This document shows, in pieces, positions 48,196 through 61,489 of a DNA stretch of 64,000 nucleotides. Source of the DNA: Siphlonurus alternatus. Lineage: Eukaryota; Arthropoda; Insecta; Ephemeroptera; Siphlonuridae. The notes below the pieces were generated by a model that saw only the letters and a program-made list of their open reading frames with translations, ran no database searches and was not told the origin of the DNA. Every line of letters starts with the position of its first letter. The first letter of the stretch is position 1. Both the position numbers and the translations under genes were made by a program. The stretch is taken from contig OX463785.1 in the NCBI GenBank assembly GCA_949825025.1, positions 18,787,971-18,851,970 of the forward strand. Direction: 5' to 3'.

Positions 48196-49941
48196 TTTTT
48201 TTTTTTTTGCTATTTATTGTGCATGACTATTATTTTACTGTGCTTTTTTTTTCTCTTCTTTTTATATTATAGTAATTTTTTATTATTATGTGTTGTATAA
48301 ACTTGTATGCTGTATTATCGACTTTATTATATTTTTTCATTGGTTCTGTAACTGTTGCTGAATAAATAAGAATTTACTTTAATCTGATGATTACAAAGCA
48401 TTACTCAAAGAACTCGTATTTAATATATTTTACTTAATACAATAATTCTTAGCAGGTTTTCGATAGTGCATATAATTATATACTTCATATATTATTTACT
48501 TTAGAAACCAAATGAATTTAAAACAAACAAAAAAGAGCTATAAACCTGAAATTAAAATACATTATTTTTTATCAACTTTAAAAGATTTGAGTTACCTTAT
48601 GTTATTCTACAGTCCATGGTCTTAAATAAAGCAAAGTATGTAACTGAACTGGCTGTAGAGCTATCCCGTGCAAACATCTAAAATATTGACGAGAACTTGT
48701 GTGGTGAACAAGCTGCTCCTTCTATAGTGTTGTAGAATATACCACAGTACAGCAAGTTATCGCCAGTGTTTGTCTTCCTTTCCATATCCTGGCGCAGGGG
48801 TCGAGAGAGACAAAGACAGTTTGAGAGAAAGGAGAGAGGGAGAGAGAGAGATTAATTATATAATATATATAGGTAAGACATTTTTGTTAATATGAAAAGG
48901 TTGTTTCCAAAACAATGCTCCATACGAAAAAATTCATACATTTTTACACTGATGCATGCGCAATGTTTTCATGTGTAACAAGCATCAGTGAAACAGTATT
49001 GTAAAAATTTCATTGTAATATTTCAAGTCATACATGGTGTATGTTTTAACATATAAATATAAAAAAATTGAAAAAATACTGTTGAAAAATGTTTATATTT
49101 ATAAAAATTTAATACTACAATGACTTCAATCTAAATTTTATGATTTAATGTTTGTTTTTTAATAAAACAATACCAATTAAGGTAGTTGGAAATTAAAAAT
49201 TTTGAACAGCGCAAATAAATTCTTGCATGGAGATTTAATTTTTAAATAGCAAATTGTTAAATTGTATTAGTTATTTGCGTAATGTGGTGCATTATATGTA
49301 ATGGTTGTTTTAATACAAAATTTATAATTTTTTTCATTGAAATATTTGAATTATTATAAAAAAATATATAATATTCATATTAATACTGCAATGATCAAAA
49401 CTGCAAAAATATAAATAATAATATATATACTGAAATGGTGAAACATTATCAAACACTCGTTGCTGATTCTATTATTATTTATTTTGATGTTTCATATGTA
49501 TTGTTTATTATAAAGTACAGTTAATGCATATTATTAATCAACAAAAATATTACACTGCCACAATTCATTAATGTAAGTTATTTTTTAGAAAGAACGCACT
49601 CGTCAAGAAATTATAACGAATTGGGAGATTGGGCCCATAAAGCTTAATGGAGAACTTACTGGTAAGACTTGGAACTACGTGCTGAATCGAGGATGGTTGT
49701 ATCTGAGTAACATTGTAAAAAATGCTCTGCCAGCTTAATTTTTCAGAAATGACAACACCATAAATAATTTTCACATGCCTTCAGAGAAGTATTAAAAAAT
49801 TAATCAATTAAAACTTCATAAGCAATGGCTTTTACATTTATTTATATTTTATATTTTTTTTTATTCTCCCAATGCTATAGATATAGCCGAATCTTTGAAT
49901 ACAACAGCTAAAATTTTAAAATTTCTGCGCACAGAGCCATC

Positions 49942-49944
<3 letters not shown>

Positions 49945-49987
<43 letters not shown>
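49945..49987 (+). repeat. Poly(A) tract
   Basis: About 43 A. No SINE body is recognised just upstream, so its origin is unclear. Confidence 0.95.
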
Positions 49988-49989
<2 letters not shown>

Positions 49990-50200
49990 TTGTACCGCTG
50001 AAACCTATGCAACCTGCTATGTTCTAATGTTGAACAGGTTGCCTGACCTCAAGGGGCAAAGGCAAAAGGTGACTATTAACTTTGTTATAGCAGAGCTGAA
50101 TAATTTGATTAAAATGTCATGTATTAAAAGCAATAATTTTATAACAATGTGACATTCCTTTTTATTCTGAATGCAGCAGAAAATCCAAAAATTTATAATA

Positions 50201-50354
50201 AGGCGCGATTCACGAAGCAGTTAGCCAAGTTTCTAACCACATTTAGCTTAACCACGTTTAACTAAGGTGGTTTAATACGTAAAACAGGGATAGTTAAACG
50301 TGGTTAAGCTAAACGTGGTTAAAAACCTGGCTAACTGCTTTGTGAATCGCACCC
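50201..50354. mobile_element. 154 bp hairpin MITE
   Basis: Left end GGCGCGATTCACGAAGCAGT faces right-end complement GGGTGCGATTCACAAAGCAG. Arms continue through TTAGCCAAG and the AACCACGTTTA units. The shared ATTCACAA-GCA core suggests the same superfamily as the 36400 element. Confidence 0.8.
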
Positions 50355-50868
50355 ATTATTTATAGTCCTTATCATTCTATAATACGGTCTTGTTGAATAA
50401 GGCTGCATAATTTTGAAAAAATTGCCCTTTAAATTAAAATAATTAATTTACTATTGATTCTAAATTCTTTATTTCAATGAATATTTAATTTAAATCAAAA
50501 CCAACACATTCTTTAACAAAATTTATATTTATAAGTAAAGCTTAGAATTAATTACTCTGATGATTTTGATTAATTATATTATAACTCAAACATTGAAGAT
50601 TTCTTTTATAATAAAAGAATAAGAATCTTGTAAGTTTATTTATTATGAAAAGTCTTCATTTATAAACATAATAATCATTAATCATGCTTTATACTGTAGA
50701 ATAAAAAGTTTACATTAAGTGGTTTATTTTTTTTATTTCCTTTTTTTACTCCATCCATTGCTAATGCAAGCAAACTCATCAACTGCATCTTGTTGTTTCA
50801 AGTTTTAAGTTAAGAGCATTCTCAATATTTGATCATCTACATTCCAGGTGAAGGCTAGGGTTGAAAAT

Positions 50869-50870
<2 letters not shown>

Positions 50871-50921
<51 letters not shown>
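50871..50921 (+). repeat. (AG)n microsatellite
   Basis: Pure AG of about 50 bp. Confidence 0.98.
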
Positions 50922-50923
<2 letters not shown>

Positions 50924-51479
50924 GTTAAAGAGCTATAGGGTAAGTTGGCTGGTGAGTTCGGTTGCGGTAAGAGCCTGAAGGTAAAGTTTTTGAACACAAG
51001 GCAGCACCAGGTAAAACTCTCGCAGTCAAAGATACACATCGCTATACAGAAAACACCAGACGCGCAGCGATGTGCTTTTGTCTTTGTTAGCCTCTGGCAT
51101 TCCTGTTTCTATAACAAAAGAAATACACAAACTTTTTATTCTTCATTTTATTTTTTATAAACTTTAGTTTTGTTTTTTTTTTACTCCATTTGTTATAAAT
51201 TTATTTTGTTTGAAAACTTCTGTAAAAAAAAGAGCATTAACAATCAATTTGCTAGTTTAGTTTCATTTACTGTAATAATAAAAAGTGTTGAATTTTATCT
51301 AAAAAAAAAATACTACTCTTTATCCTCAATTTGTTTTGCACACACAATATTAAGGCGTTCACAAATTTAATAATAATCTCTTATTCAATTGAACTCTATT
51401 TCATAATTTCAGCTGCAAAGTAGTGTTTCTGCACTATACGCTGGCAATGGTACAATGGATTCTGCAAAATTGGTCCAAC

Positions 51480-51851
51480 CTTTTCCAAGCGACCTTTAAG
51501 AAGGTGACGTAGTAACATCCGATTCTAATCGGATGGTCGTGAGTTCGATCTCATGCAGACACCACCAAATTTTTCACAAGTGGCGGTTACTAAAGAACAC
51601 TCACACATGCTTCCGGGAAGTGGTTGATGACATCCTCCGCATCAATTGCCGACCATCCTGACTGAGTTTTCTATGGTTTTCTAAGTCACGACCATGTGAA
51701 TGCTGGAATGTATTGCTATAGACCATGGCCGCCTCGGTTTGGAAGGGACTCACAAAACCCGCCAAAGCAATATGCTAGGTCGGGTTCATGATGAGCCGAG
51801 AAATTAAATTTAGTCTCTTGGGACCAGTACCCTACAACAGAGTTTAGTTAA

Positions 51852-51894
<43 letters not shown>
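51480..51894 (+). mobile_element. tRNA-derived SINE, near full length with poly(A) tail
   Basis: The head contains GGTCGTGAGTTCGATCTCAT, a Pol III B-box-like GTTCGATCTC in a tRNA-like context, with an A-box-like GTGACGTAGTAACATCC about 40 bases upstream. The body carries family marks such as GACCATCCTGACTGAG, CTCGGTTTGGAAGGGACTC and GGACCAGTACCCT. A 40-base poly(A) closes it (51855-51894). It is the best copy in the window and serves as the reference for the others. Confidence 0.8.
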
Positions 51895-51896
<2 letters not shown>

Positions 51897-51908
51897 AAAA
51901 TAAAAATT

Positions 51909-52221
51909 ATGAGATATTAGAATGTAAAAATTTTAGTGGCTTAATCGAAAGAAGGGGTAAAAATATGGTACTGTGAATTTTTTCAGATTTTTCTGAGACT
52001 GGGAACTATTTTAAAAAAATTATTGAAAGTCTATTTTATGACGTCACGGACGGCACTGCCCTATCCTTTTTCTTAAGGATAAGAACGTCATCAAAATATA
52101 CTTTCGATAATTTTTTAAAAATAGTTTCCGGTCTCAGAAAAATCTGAAAAAATTCACAGTACCATATATTTACCCCTTCTTTCGATTAAGCCACTAAAAT
52201 TTTCACATTCTAATATCTCAT
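51909..52221. mobile_element. Foldback MITE, family B copy 2
   Basis: Inverted arms start ATGAGATATTAGAATG and end with the complement. It shares the AGATTTTTCTGAGAC core with the 33308 copy and is closest to the 54765 copy, with which it shares TTTTAGTGGCTTAATCGAAA. A CRE palindrome lies at 52039. Confidence 0.87.
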
Positions 52222-54764
52222 TGATGTAACAAATTTATGTTACAGGAAAATCAAATGCAGTCTTATATAAGGAAATATTGTGTGCAATTTTATCGTGTAA
52301 TGCTGAATTTAGCTCTAAAATTTTATAGCGTAAATAGACAACCACATAAAGTGAGTTGGAGAGTAATGTTTCTAAAACTAACGTAAGTACAAAGTTGCGT
52401 CGTGGAATTTTTCCAGCTGAAAACTTGAGCACTCACGTAAGTCCACCAGGGGAGAGAAAGTAGTTGCAAAGTTCGAGTCATTACTGGCCTTTTAACAAAA
52501 AGATTGCAAGACTTACTGAAGTGTTTTCATACTTGTAAAAACTACTTGCTGAGATTGTGATTATTTATTTTACTGGTGAGTTTATTTATCTTATGATAAA
52601 ATAACGGTTATATTTGAAATCTTTATTAATGTCATTATTGTAAAAATTGATTAAAAATCGTCGCAGCATATGTTTTACATCTTACAATTTTATTGTAAAA
52701 ATTATATAATATAAAAATAAAATTTAATTTTTTTTTAAATTTAAGTAAATTTAAATATTTTATAAATTATTAATTTTTAAGAAATATTTTTTTCAAATTA
52801 AGTTTGAATAATATTTTAAATTAAAAAATTAAAATAATCTATAAATAAATTTGAATCGGTTAAGTTATGAGATATGAAATGTACATCCAAAGACCCATCA
52901 GAATCACGACTACAAATTAAAATTAAAAATTAATTAACCTAACGATAGTCTTAGAAACTGTGATGAGAAATCTTGTGTATTCGTATTCCCTTTTACAAAT
53001 TATTAATTAATATGTATCTTACTTTCATCCAGAAATATCCTTACTGTGGGTCATAATATGTAAAAAAAATTCTTTCGTGATGTTTTTCGTTATAAAATAT
53101 ATTAGTATACATTATATTTTATACTGTATTGCCCATGGCAGAGATAATAAATATCAACGCATTGTACTTAATTAGGGGGTTCAAACGAATTATCAAAGAA
53201 ATTTTTTTGTACACAACATAATATAACATGAAATATAGCATAACTTTTATCCTATAGCAGAGCTTATATACAGCATCAACGTATACAAAGTAAATATCCA
53301 AAATATACTGAGAAAATAAGCCTAACTATGTAGATATAAATTTATAATGTTAAAGCATAAATTCAATATTTATGTTCTTAGCAGCGGTTTTACATGCATC
53401 TGATGGTAAGATGTAGGTAAATAAATATGTTTCATACCATATTTTTAAGCTTACACAAGGAATATGTTGCACAAGTTGATTAAATAATAAATTGTTAAGC
53501 AAATTATGTATTATTAAGTTTATTCGGGTAAATAAAAATTAAATATTTATTGAATTGATTTATGTTTCAAAAGAAACTACCAGCAGTATACAATTATTAT
53601 TCTTTATGGTGAATAATAAACAAAATAGCATCACTGAGTAGTATCTTTCAAGTTAAAAACAACCAATTTTACTTTTAATTATTTATCAGTGTAATTTCAT
53701 AATTATTTCATTCGTTCACAGAGAAAATAATATAATATTTTATTGTCTTGGTGGAGAAGATAGTGGTAAAAAGTCAAACTATTCTGGTAAAACGAGAATT
53801 TTTATTTGAGATCAACATTGCAAAATCATTGTAAATGCTAAATGCTAGAGTATAATTTTACAGAAATTACAATACCATAATTAGTTTTCACTTGCTTCAG
53901 TTAAGTATATCAAATATGCGATGCCTTTTGTATAAAATTTATTGTTTTTGTGATTATCTCAATGCTGAAGGTCTTACCGTATCCTCGGATAAAACAACCA
54001 AAATTTCTGAATGTAATACCATGTATTCAATATGTCCTCAATAAGAAAAATGAACCAACTATTTAAAAACGTCCAAATTTTATGTATTGGATATATATTC
54101 GTAATTAAATGGTTATTACTTCCAACTCAGCAAATTCAGTTCTTTAATTCCAAAATACTAATTTACTAACTTACATTCAATGTTTCAACTCGGATTAATG
54201 AAACATAAATTGGCAGCATGTAACTTTTATGTTGCTTATAGAAATATAAGTTTGAAGAACTCGTCTCAAGAAAACTTAAACTAGTCACAAATATTAATTA
54301 CAACCATTCATAAGGTTCAATCTCATAACTCATAATAAGTTCTGAAATCTTTTAAAACTACGATAGTAATAATTCATTAGCTAAAGTATGAAAGCAGTAA
54401 TTAGGACAGCTATTTAAAGCATGCGAACATAAAAGTCCCATGCACTCAACGCGCAATAAGAAGTGTCAAATGCTTATTTTATGGCTTCACTGTGCACTCG
54501 ATAAGGTGTCACTAATTTATATATATGAAGCTTTACAAGTGAAAACCAGGAAATTTAAGTAAAGAAATTCTTTATCACAAATAATATATAGCAAGAAACT
54601 TGTTGGTTATATAATTACAACGCTTTTAGTTGTAAATGAAGTTTGTCAATATTACAGAAATAATGGTACTAATTTAAAGATATAGAACATAAGAGCGATG
54701 TGAAAATATTTCTTTCTACCTTTCAAATCTTAATAAAAACAAATATTATGATTAGTGAAACAAA

Positions 54765-55070
54765 ATGAGACATTTGAATGTAAAAATTTTAGTGGCTTAA
54801 TCGAAAGAAGGGGTAAATATATGGTACTGTGAATTTTTTCAGATTTTTCTGAGACCGGGAACTATTTTTAAAAAAAAATATTGAAAGTCTATTTTGATGA
54901 AGTCACGGGCGGCACTCCTTAAGAAAAAGGATGGGCAATGCCACAAGTGACGTCATAAAATAGACTTTCAATAATTTTTTAAACCAGTCTCAGAAAAATC
55001 TGAAAAAATTCACAGTATCATATTTTTACCCCTTCTTTCGATTAAGCCTTCTTTCGATTCTTTCGATTAG
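54765..55070. mobile_element. Foldback MITE, family B copy 3
   Basis: Nearly the same arms as the 51909 copy, but the right end breaks off after CGATTAAGCC and is followed by a small TTCTTTCGAT duplication. A CRE palindrome lies at 54948. Confidence 0.85.
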
Positions 55071-55814
55071 TATCTTCATATATATTATATGATGGTATCT
55101 TCTTATTTCTTGAATTATTGTTAGATATAAAATTACTGTTAACAAATTTACTATTCAAAAACAATATAATACGTTTTTATGTCATATAATTAGTTTTATT
55201 TAAATAATTTATTTTTTGCAAGAACTAAAAAGAAACGTATTTGTTAGCTATTTTTTCAAATTATATTTCATTTCATTAAATATATAAAGTTTGAAATTAA
55301 CAATAATCGTAAAATGTGTAATAAAGGGTGTATTTTCCGTATGTCTTTCTAGTCGTAATAGATATTAATTCATACTATATTATTTTACTGTCAAATTCAT
55401 CAAATTGAGTATACAAATGTATAACTCGCAACTTTGGTACAACCTTAAAACGCCTTCAAATCCAACGTATATATTAACAATTCTTGTCCCTTGCAAGTCC
55501 ACACTACAAAGCAGCTCAAGAAGTTGCCTTGAACAATATCCTGCAGGCATCTTAAATTTTCATGTTTACCCCGAGGTAACTCGACCACCGCAAGCTTGAA
55601 ACGTTGCAGATTTGTTATTCTGCTTTATACATGAAATTTGTTGTAGCTCAAATATGCAAAAATATGCAGGGTTACAATTTTGGACGGTATAAGAAGTCTG
55701 GCCCAAAATTTGTCTACTGGACAATAGGACAATCTTTGAGTCGCCATGTCAAAAGTTGTCGATGATATTTGTCGCTTACGTACACTATTTTTTTTTCTCT
55801 TACTTTTTAGATGC

Positions 55815-56135
55815 ACTCAGATCTGTAAGGTACTGGTCACACTCTTCATAGACCCAACATAACATTGCTTAAGAATATCTTCCCTGTCCCTTCAAAACCG
55901 AGGCTGCCATGGCCTTTACCAGCATTTGCCTGGTGGTGACTGAGGAAACCGTGGAAACCTCAGTCAGGATGGTCGGCAATGATGAAATATGTCATCAATC
56001 ACCTTCTCTATGCAGGAATGCAATTTAGTGTTCTTTAACTACTTGTGGAGAAATGCAGCAGTACCTGGAATCAAACTCATGATAATTCGGTTAAAAGTTT
56101 GATGCGCATACCACTGCGTGTTGAATCTGTTTATC
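55815..56135 (-). mobile_element. SINE copy, same family, reversed
   Basis: On the plus strand: GGTACTGGTC, CAAAACCGAGGCTGCCATGG, GAAACCGTGGAAACCTCAGT, CAGGATGGTCGGCAATGATG, then GGAATCAAACTCATGA, the complement of a decayed B box. Confidence 0.75.
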
Positions 56136-56994
56136 GTATGCAAATCTGAGAAATTAAAGGACTGTTCACCAGAGATTCATGTAGTACTAAATGTCATTTT
56201 TAAAAAAATTAATTGTAGGCATTACTATGGACTTTTTGTATTTCACGCTATACCAAGTGGGAGGGGGTCGAAATAGTCCACTGATTAAATCGCTATGTGT
56301 TAAAAAAATAATCAAGTTTTTTTTATACTATTTATTATTGCTTTTTGCAGAAATACATTACTCGTTGGGGATGAATACAAATTCCCCTCCCCCCTCTTTG
56401 GTAATTCTAGGGTTCAAATTGAAACTGATGCAGTCATTTTTTTTTTTTTTTTTACTTAATTGTTTCGAATTATTGCATTTCTCTTTCCTCACAATATACT
56501 GAACGATAAAACTGTCCACTGTTCTCTACATAATAAAATAAAAAAACATGCACTTTGAAAGCAATTTATCAAACAGATGATGTAATATGACCTCACTATA
56601 TAAAATATAAACCAGTTAAAGAGAATTAAATATTAACTGCAGTTACAAATTAGGATATACTGCATGCTAACAGTTGGTGATAAAATTTCTATTGCAAAGT
56701 TTAAATTGTAATTTATTGGTCGTAATAAATGTTAGTACATCCTCTCGTACCGTCGTTAATGCATCATCGCCATGTTATTTCCAGGACACTGCTAGCAAAC
56801 AGCAAGGCTGCATTGAAAATGTTACATAAGAAGCGATGATTGTTACCAAAATTTCACCAACATTTCACTTTCTGTCGTTTATTAATAAATTCATATTTAT
56901 TTTTTATCAAACCCTAATTCGGTACTTCTTCCATTGGGGAGTATATATTAAACCCCGAACCTTCCGAAACCCTAACTTAAACGTTTCGTGGGCT

Positions 56995-57095
56995 CTTCTG
57001 TAACGGGGGCGGTCATGGCCTTGCAATCCATCCCGGCATTTGTCTGTGACTGAGGGAAACGTCAAAACCTCAGCCAGGATGGACGCTATAGCTTT
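56995..57095 (-). mobile_element. SINE fragment, reversed
   Basis: GCGGTCATGGCC, GTGACTGAGGGAAACGTCAA and CCTCAGCCAGGATGGACG match the body of the family in reverse. Head and tail are lost. Confidence 0.6.
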
Positions 57096-57369
57096 TATCA
57101 ATGGACAGGAAGTGCAATGGTCAAAATCCAGGGAAAATACATGGTGGAAAAGCACAACGATATACCCTTGGGTGGGAAACGTGGTTTTTGTTAAAAATGG
57201 TCACCCGCTGCTTGACGTCGGTGATCTGATGAGATCCTGTTAAGCGCGTTATGCCACACTTATGATATTTATATTTTATAACTATAAAAAACCAATTATC
57301 GAATCGTTTTTTAGTAACTCGTGCATGCAGGAGAATATTTATTGTATCCTCCATCAATTGTCAGCTATC

Positions 57370-57560
57370 ATGAGTGAGGTTTCCATGGTTCCCTCAGTCA
57401 CAACCAGGTAAAATAGATTTCTATAGGCCAAATTGCCACCCCGGTTTAGAAGGGATCCACAAAACTTTAAGCAATATTTTAGGAACGTCCAGCACGACGA
57501 GCCAGGAAGTTGAATTCATTCATTTGTGAATTAAGGTACCCATGGCAGATACAACAGAAT
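57370..57560 (+). mobile_element. SINE fragment, 5'-truncated
   Basis: GGTTTCCATGGTTCCCTCAG, CCCCGGTTTAGAAGGGATCC and the GACGAGCCAGGAAG region match the body and 3' part of the family. The tRNA head is missing. Confidence 0.7.
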
Positions 57561-59810
57561 TTATCAATTGAGGAGAAATATGATTGTGTCGCTCTTATTA
57601 AATTTGTTTAAAAAATGAAACTAAATAGAGAAACTAATTTAAAAATGTTTATGAACTTACTTCAAATTTTAAGCACACTTTAAACAATTTCAAATAACTA
57701 TATCAAAAGTGTTAGGAATTGTGTATTGAAATGATGATAATACAAATGTAGTTAATTAAGAATACATTATAGTGAATTACTGTTTAAACACGTGGTTTTC
57801 ACTTTAATCTGATTGCCAGGAATCTGATCAGAATGATAGCAGCAAAGTTAAAATATTTATATTCACACAACCCTTTCGCCTCCTTACCCTTCTAACATAT
57901 GGCTAACAAACTGCTAATTGCCGAACCCTTAACCTCCGACGACCCGCAATATTTTATCGTCTCACTCCTCGTGTGACCTTTAAACCATTAGCGTTGTAAA
58001 GCAAATACCGAGAAGAGGGTGTGAATTCTGAGAATGGAGAATTTAATACATTTTCACTGAAGCAGACAATGGAAATAAAATAAATTTGAAAACATTTCCT
58101 TGATAAAATAATATTTTCATTTTCTACCTGTATTAGTTATATACGAAAAGGACTAATTAATTTAAATATATGGTTAATATTCTTTCATATTTCGTAGAAA
58201 TGTGCTGATAACTATTTTATTCCTTCTTTTGAAAGCTAATTTAATTTACGGACATTCTTTGTATACGCTTATTAAATTTTATGAACTCCTTGAATGCTTT
58301 TGCATTGTCGTTTTTTGTTTTTCAATATTAATATATTTGGAATGTTTTATTAAATGTACATATATCATATTTCTATACCAATAATAAAATTAATATAATT
58401 ATTGTTTTAAATTACATCAATTTTTTTGATTAAATATAATTAAAAAATTGTTAAATTTTACCAATAAAATTTTATAATAAAGTCAATTAATGAACAGTAA
58501 TAATTAAATGTCAATATTTCTACTCGTCAGAATTTTGTAATCCTTTTTCCTCTTTTTGAAATCCAGGTTTTGCTAAAATTGAAGTTACGTATAGCGTTTT
58601 TCCCCATGAAGATTTTTATTTATTTGCACGACGATTTTTACCGCTTATATGAAATCTTACAACCTTCAGTAAAATTGTTGCTAAAATCCTCGCAATTCCG
58701 TTCACATTTGAAGCACTGGAAAGTCGATATGGCACGGGTGGCTCATGGTTACAGCAAAGTTGAGTTATTTAAACTCTATCAAAGTTGAGTCTCTACTATA
58801 TGGTGGGCAGGTAGGTACAGTGGGCAGTGTAGGCGGGAGCAAAGGTGGAATTAGGTAAGCCATTGACAGGTACATTACATAATTAGAAACATTAAACATT
58901 TAGTTAAAAAGTGGGAGTTTAAAAAAAATGCAATTAATATGTTTTACGTAAAGGAATAAATCATATTGCTGTGCATAAAACGTTAAAATAAAAATAAAGA
59001 AATAAAATTAGAAAAAGCAGATTAAAAAATGTCTTGCTGGGATTTTTTAATCTATTTTCTAAATAGCAGGCTTCTATTTGTTAAATGCATCCACATAACT
59101 AATTTCCTGGAAATGTCATTTTAATATTGTTTCTCATTATAAATTGGAATTCATTTGAAGAGGAAAAATCAAGTTACAGAATGATTTACCTCCAGCACTA
59201 CTGTCTTCTCTTCCCCATGATGCTTTTATCGTTAGTAATTATTGGAAGATATATATATATATATTATATTTCCTTCTATATACTTGAAGAATGTAATACT
59301 ATACAGCTCTAGACAAACTTACGATTATTGAAACCATTTACTACCGTCTTGCAAGTTCTTTTTATGTATATTTTCTTTTGTAAAATTAAAATAATAAATT
59401 AGGAAGTTTTACTGTCAATTTCGAGAATTTAAATTAATAATAGCCTACTTATTAATTTATTTAATTTTAAATTTTACAATATAAATTAGTTAGTAAATAT
59501 CTAATTTTTTAAATTTAGTATTATATTGTATTTAAAACATATTCTATATAAAATTAAAAACGTTTTGTTATTTTAGTCTAATATTTTCATGTTAAATATT
59601 CGGTATAAAAAGTTGTATTGTATTTAAATTTACTAAATTTGAAAAGTAATTTCAAGATTTAATATTAACTGAATTTACATATCGTCTGTATAGTTACAAA
59701 TCCTCCTTTTGTATAAGTCTTACATAAAGGGTCAGACGAACAAACGCTGCATGCGGCAGAGAAGCTCTAGAAAAAAATATCGCACCTCTTCTATATTGGC
59801 AGGTTGCCAC

Positions 59811-59859
<49 letters not shown>

Positions 59860-59865
<6 letters not shown>

Positions 59866-60076
59866 CCTCCCTCCCTCCCTCCCTCCCTCCCTCCCTCCCT
59901 CCCTCCCTCCCTCCCTCCCTCCCTCCCTCCCTCCCTCCCTCCCTCCCTCCCTCCCTCCCTCCCTCCCTCCCTCCCTCCCTCCCTCCCTCCCTCCCTCCCT
60001 CCCTCCCTCCCTCCCTCCCTCCCTCCCTCCCTCCCTCCCTCCCTCCCTCCCTCCCTCCCTCCCTCCCTCCCTCCCT
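59860..60076 (+). repeat. (CCCT)n tract, about 54 units
   Basis: An almost pure CCCT tract of about 217 bp, entered from a (CT)n tract (about 59812-59860). The minus strand, which is the receptor's sense strand, reads (GGGA)n with G-runs of three, a canonical G-quadruplex pattern. Open frames across it are meaningless Ser-Leu-Pro or Glu-Gly-Arg repeats. Confidence 0.97.
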
Positions 60077-61489
60077 CTCCTTCCCTCTCCCTCCCCGTCA
60101 TAGTGGAAAGGAAATATGCGCCACCCGCTGTCTCGCAACATAGACTTTCCCTCGTTTTTCCTATTTTCACGACAGAAAATTCTCTCAGTAAATCACTTTT
60201 GTTGATGTTTTGAACAGCGCAGTTGAAAGTCATCCGTTAATGAAAATTAGTCAAAAGTTTATCGTAAAACTTGACTACCGCCTTACTTTTTAACTAGAAA
60301 AACTAATTGAGATATATTTTCTCTGTTTACTAACATTACAAACTACCTTGAACGAACTTTTTAGTTTAAATTTAACGTAAAAAACATCATTCTTTAGTTT
60401 TATAAAAGCTAATGCAGAGATAGGTTTTACAAAATGATGAAAACCACCTAACTGGAACTAAATGAAGAAGTTACATTTTCTAGTTAAATGTAAACCCATT
60501 TCGTTACCTTAATGTTATGATGGTTCAGTTATTATGAAGATGTAATTTGTCATTCATATCATTTCTTTAAAATAACTATTAAGATTCAAGCACTTTATTT
60601 TTACGGGCAATTACATGCTTATATTCTCCAAAGACACGAAATCTGTATATAAATTCAATTCAATTTACTGTTATTTTTTTATAATAATAATTTCTACTTA
60701 TTCAAATGTTTATTTTACTCTCGTACACGTATATAATGGTATTAGCTTAAATTATTTAATTCAAGTTGAATTAAGCTATAATCTTTGCATGACTATTTCA
60801 GTAAATAAAACCATCCTCAATATTTGAATTTTTCATATTTACGTAAAAGTGTTTTTAGTCAATTTTGATCATACAATAATTAAAAAAAAATCTTGCATTG
60901 TTTTATTCATAATTTCGAGATTTAAATGCAATTGAAACAATTAAATAAAAAAATATTTTAGGGCAGCTGTATATATTATTGTGCAAAAGTATCAACTGCT
61001 CTGTTGAAGTTTTAACTTAGAAAAAAATATATTGTATACATACGTGATATGTACGTATAATTATTAATGCTGTATTCTACTCTAAATTTGTATATCTTGA
61101 AAGCTCTAATGCAATTCTCTCTAATTTCTCTGGGGATTAAGATACATGATAGTTTACTGTATGAAAGTTCAATTAAGATCATTAATTAGTGGTTAATTAG
61201 CAATCACACGTTCACAGAACGATGCACACCATGACTCTTCGTGACAATAACATTACCCTTCGTAAAGTAATCCAATGTGCCGTAATGTGAACTTAATGGA
61301 TGGTGCATTAACGAGAGGGTACTGACTGTTTTTATGACCTATAAATCACGTTTTATGAACTAAATAGAAAATTTTATCACCTGAGTCGATTTACAGTTGC
61401 CGAGAAGTATATCCAAATCTTATATTATTATTGCGGACATGTAGATAGTCTTTAATCCACTTCAAATACATTTTATAATATATTGTATT

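Noticed and set aside
51500..51570. Candidate tRNA gene
   Set aside because: A and B boxes are present but the sequence continues into a SINE body with poly(A) and no closed cloverleaf is evident.
57040..57243. 67-codon plus-strand frame
   Set aside because: It starts inside a SINE fragment and has no recognisable domain.
59694..60233. Open frames up to 179 codons across the (CCCT)n/(CT)n tract, both strands
   Set aside because: They are translations of a simple repeat (Ser-Leu-Pro-Pro or Glu-Gly-Gly-Arg units) and have no coding signal.
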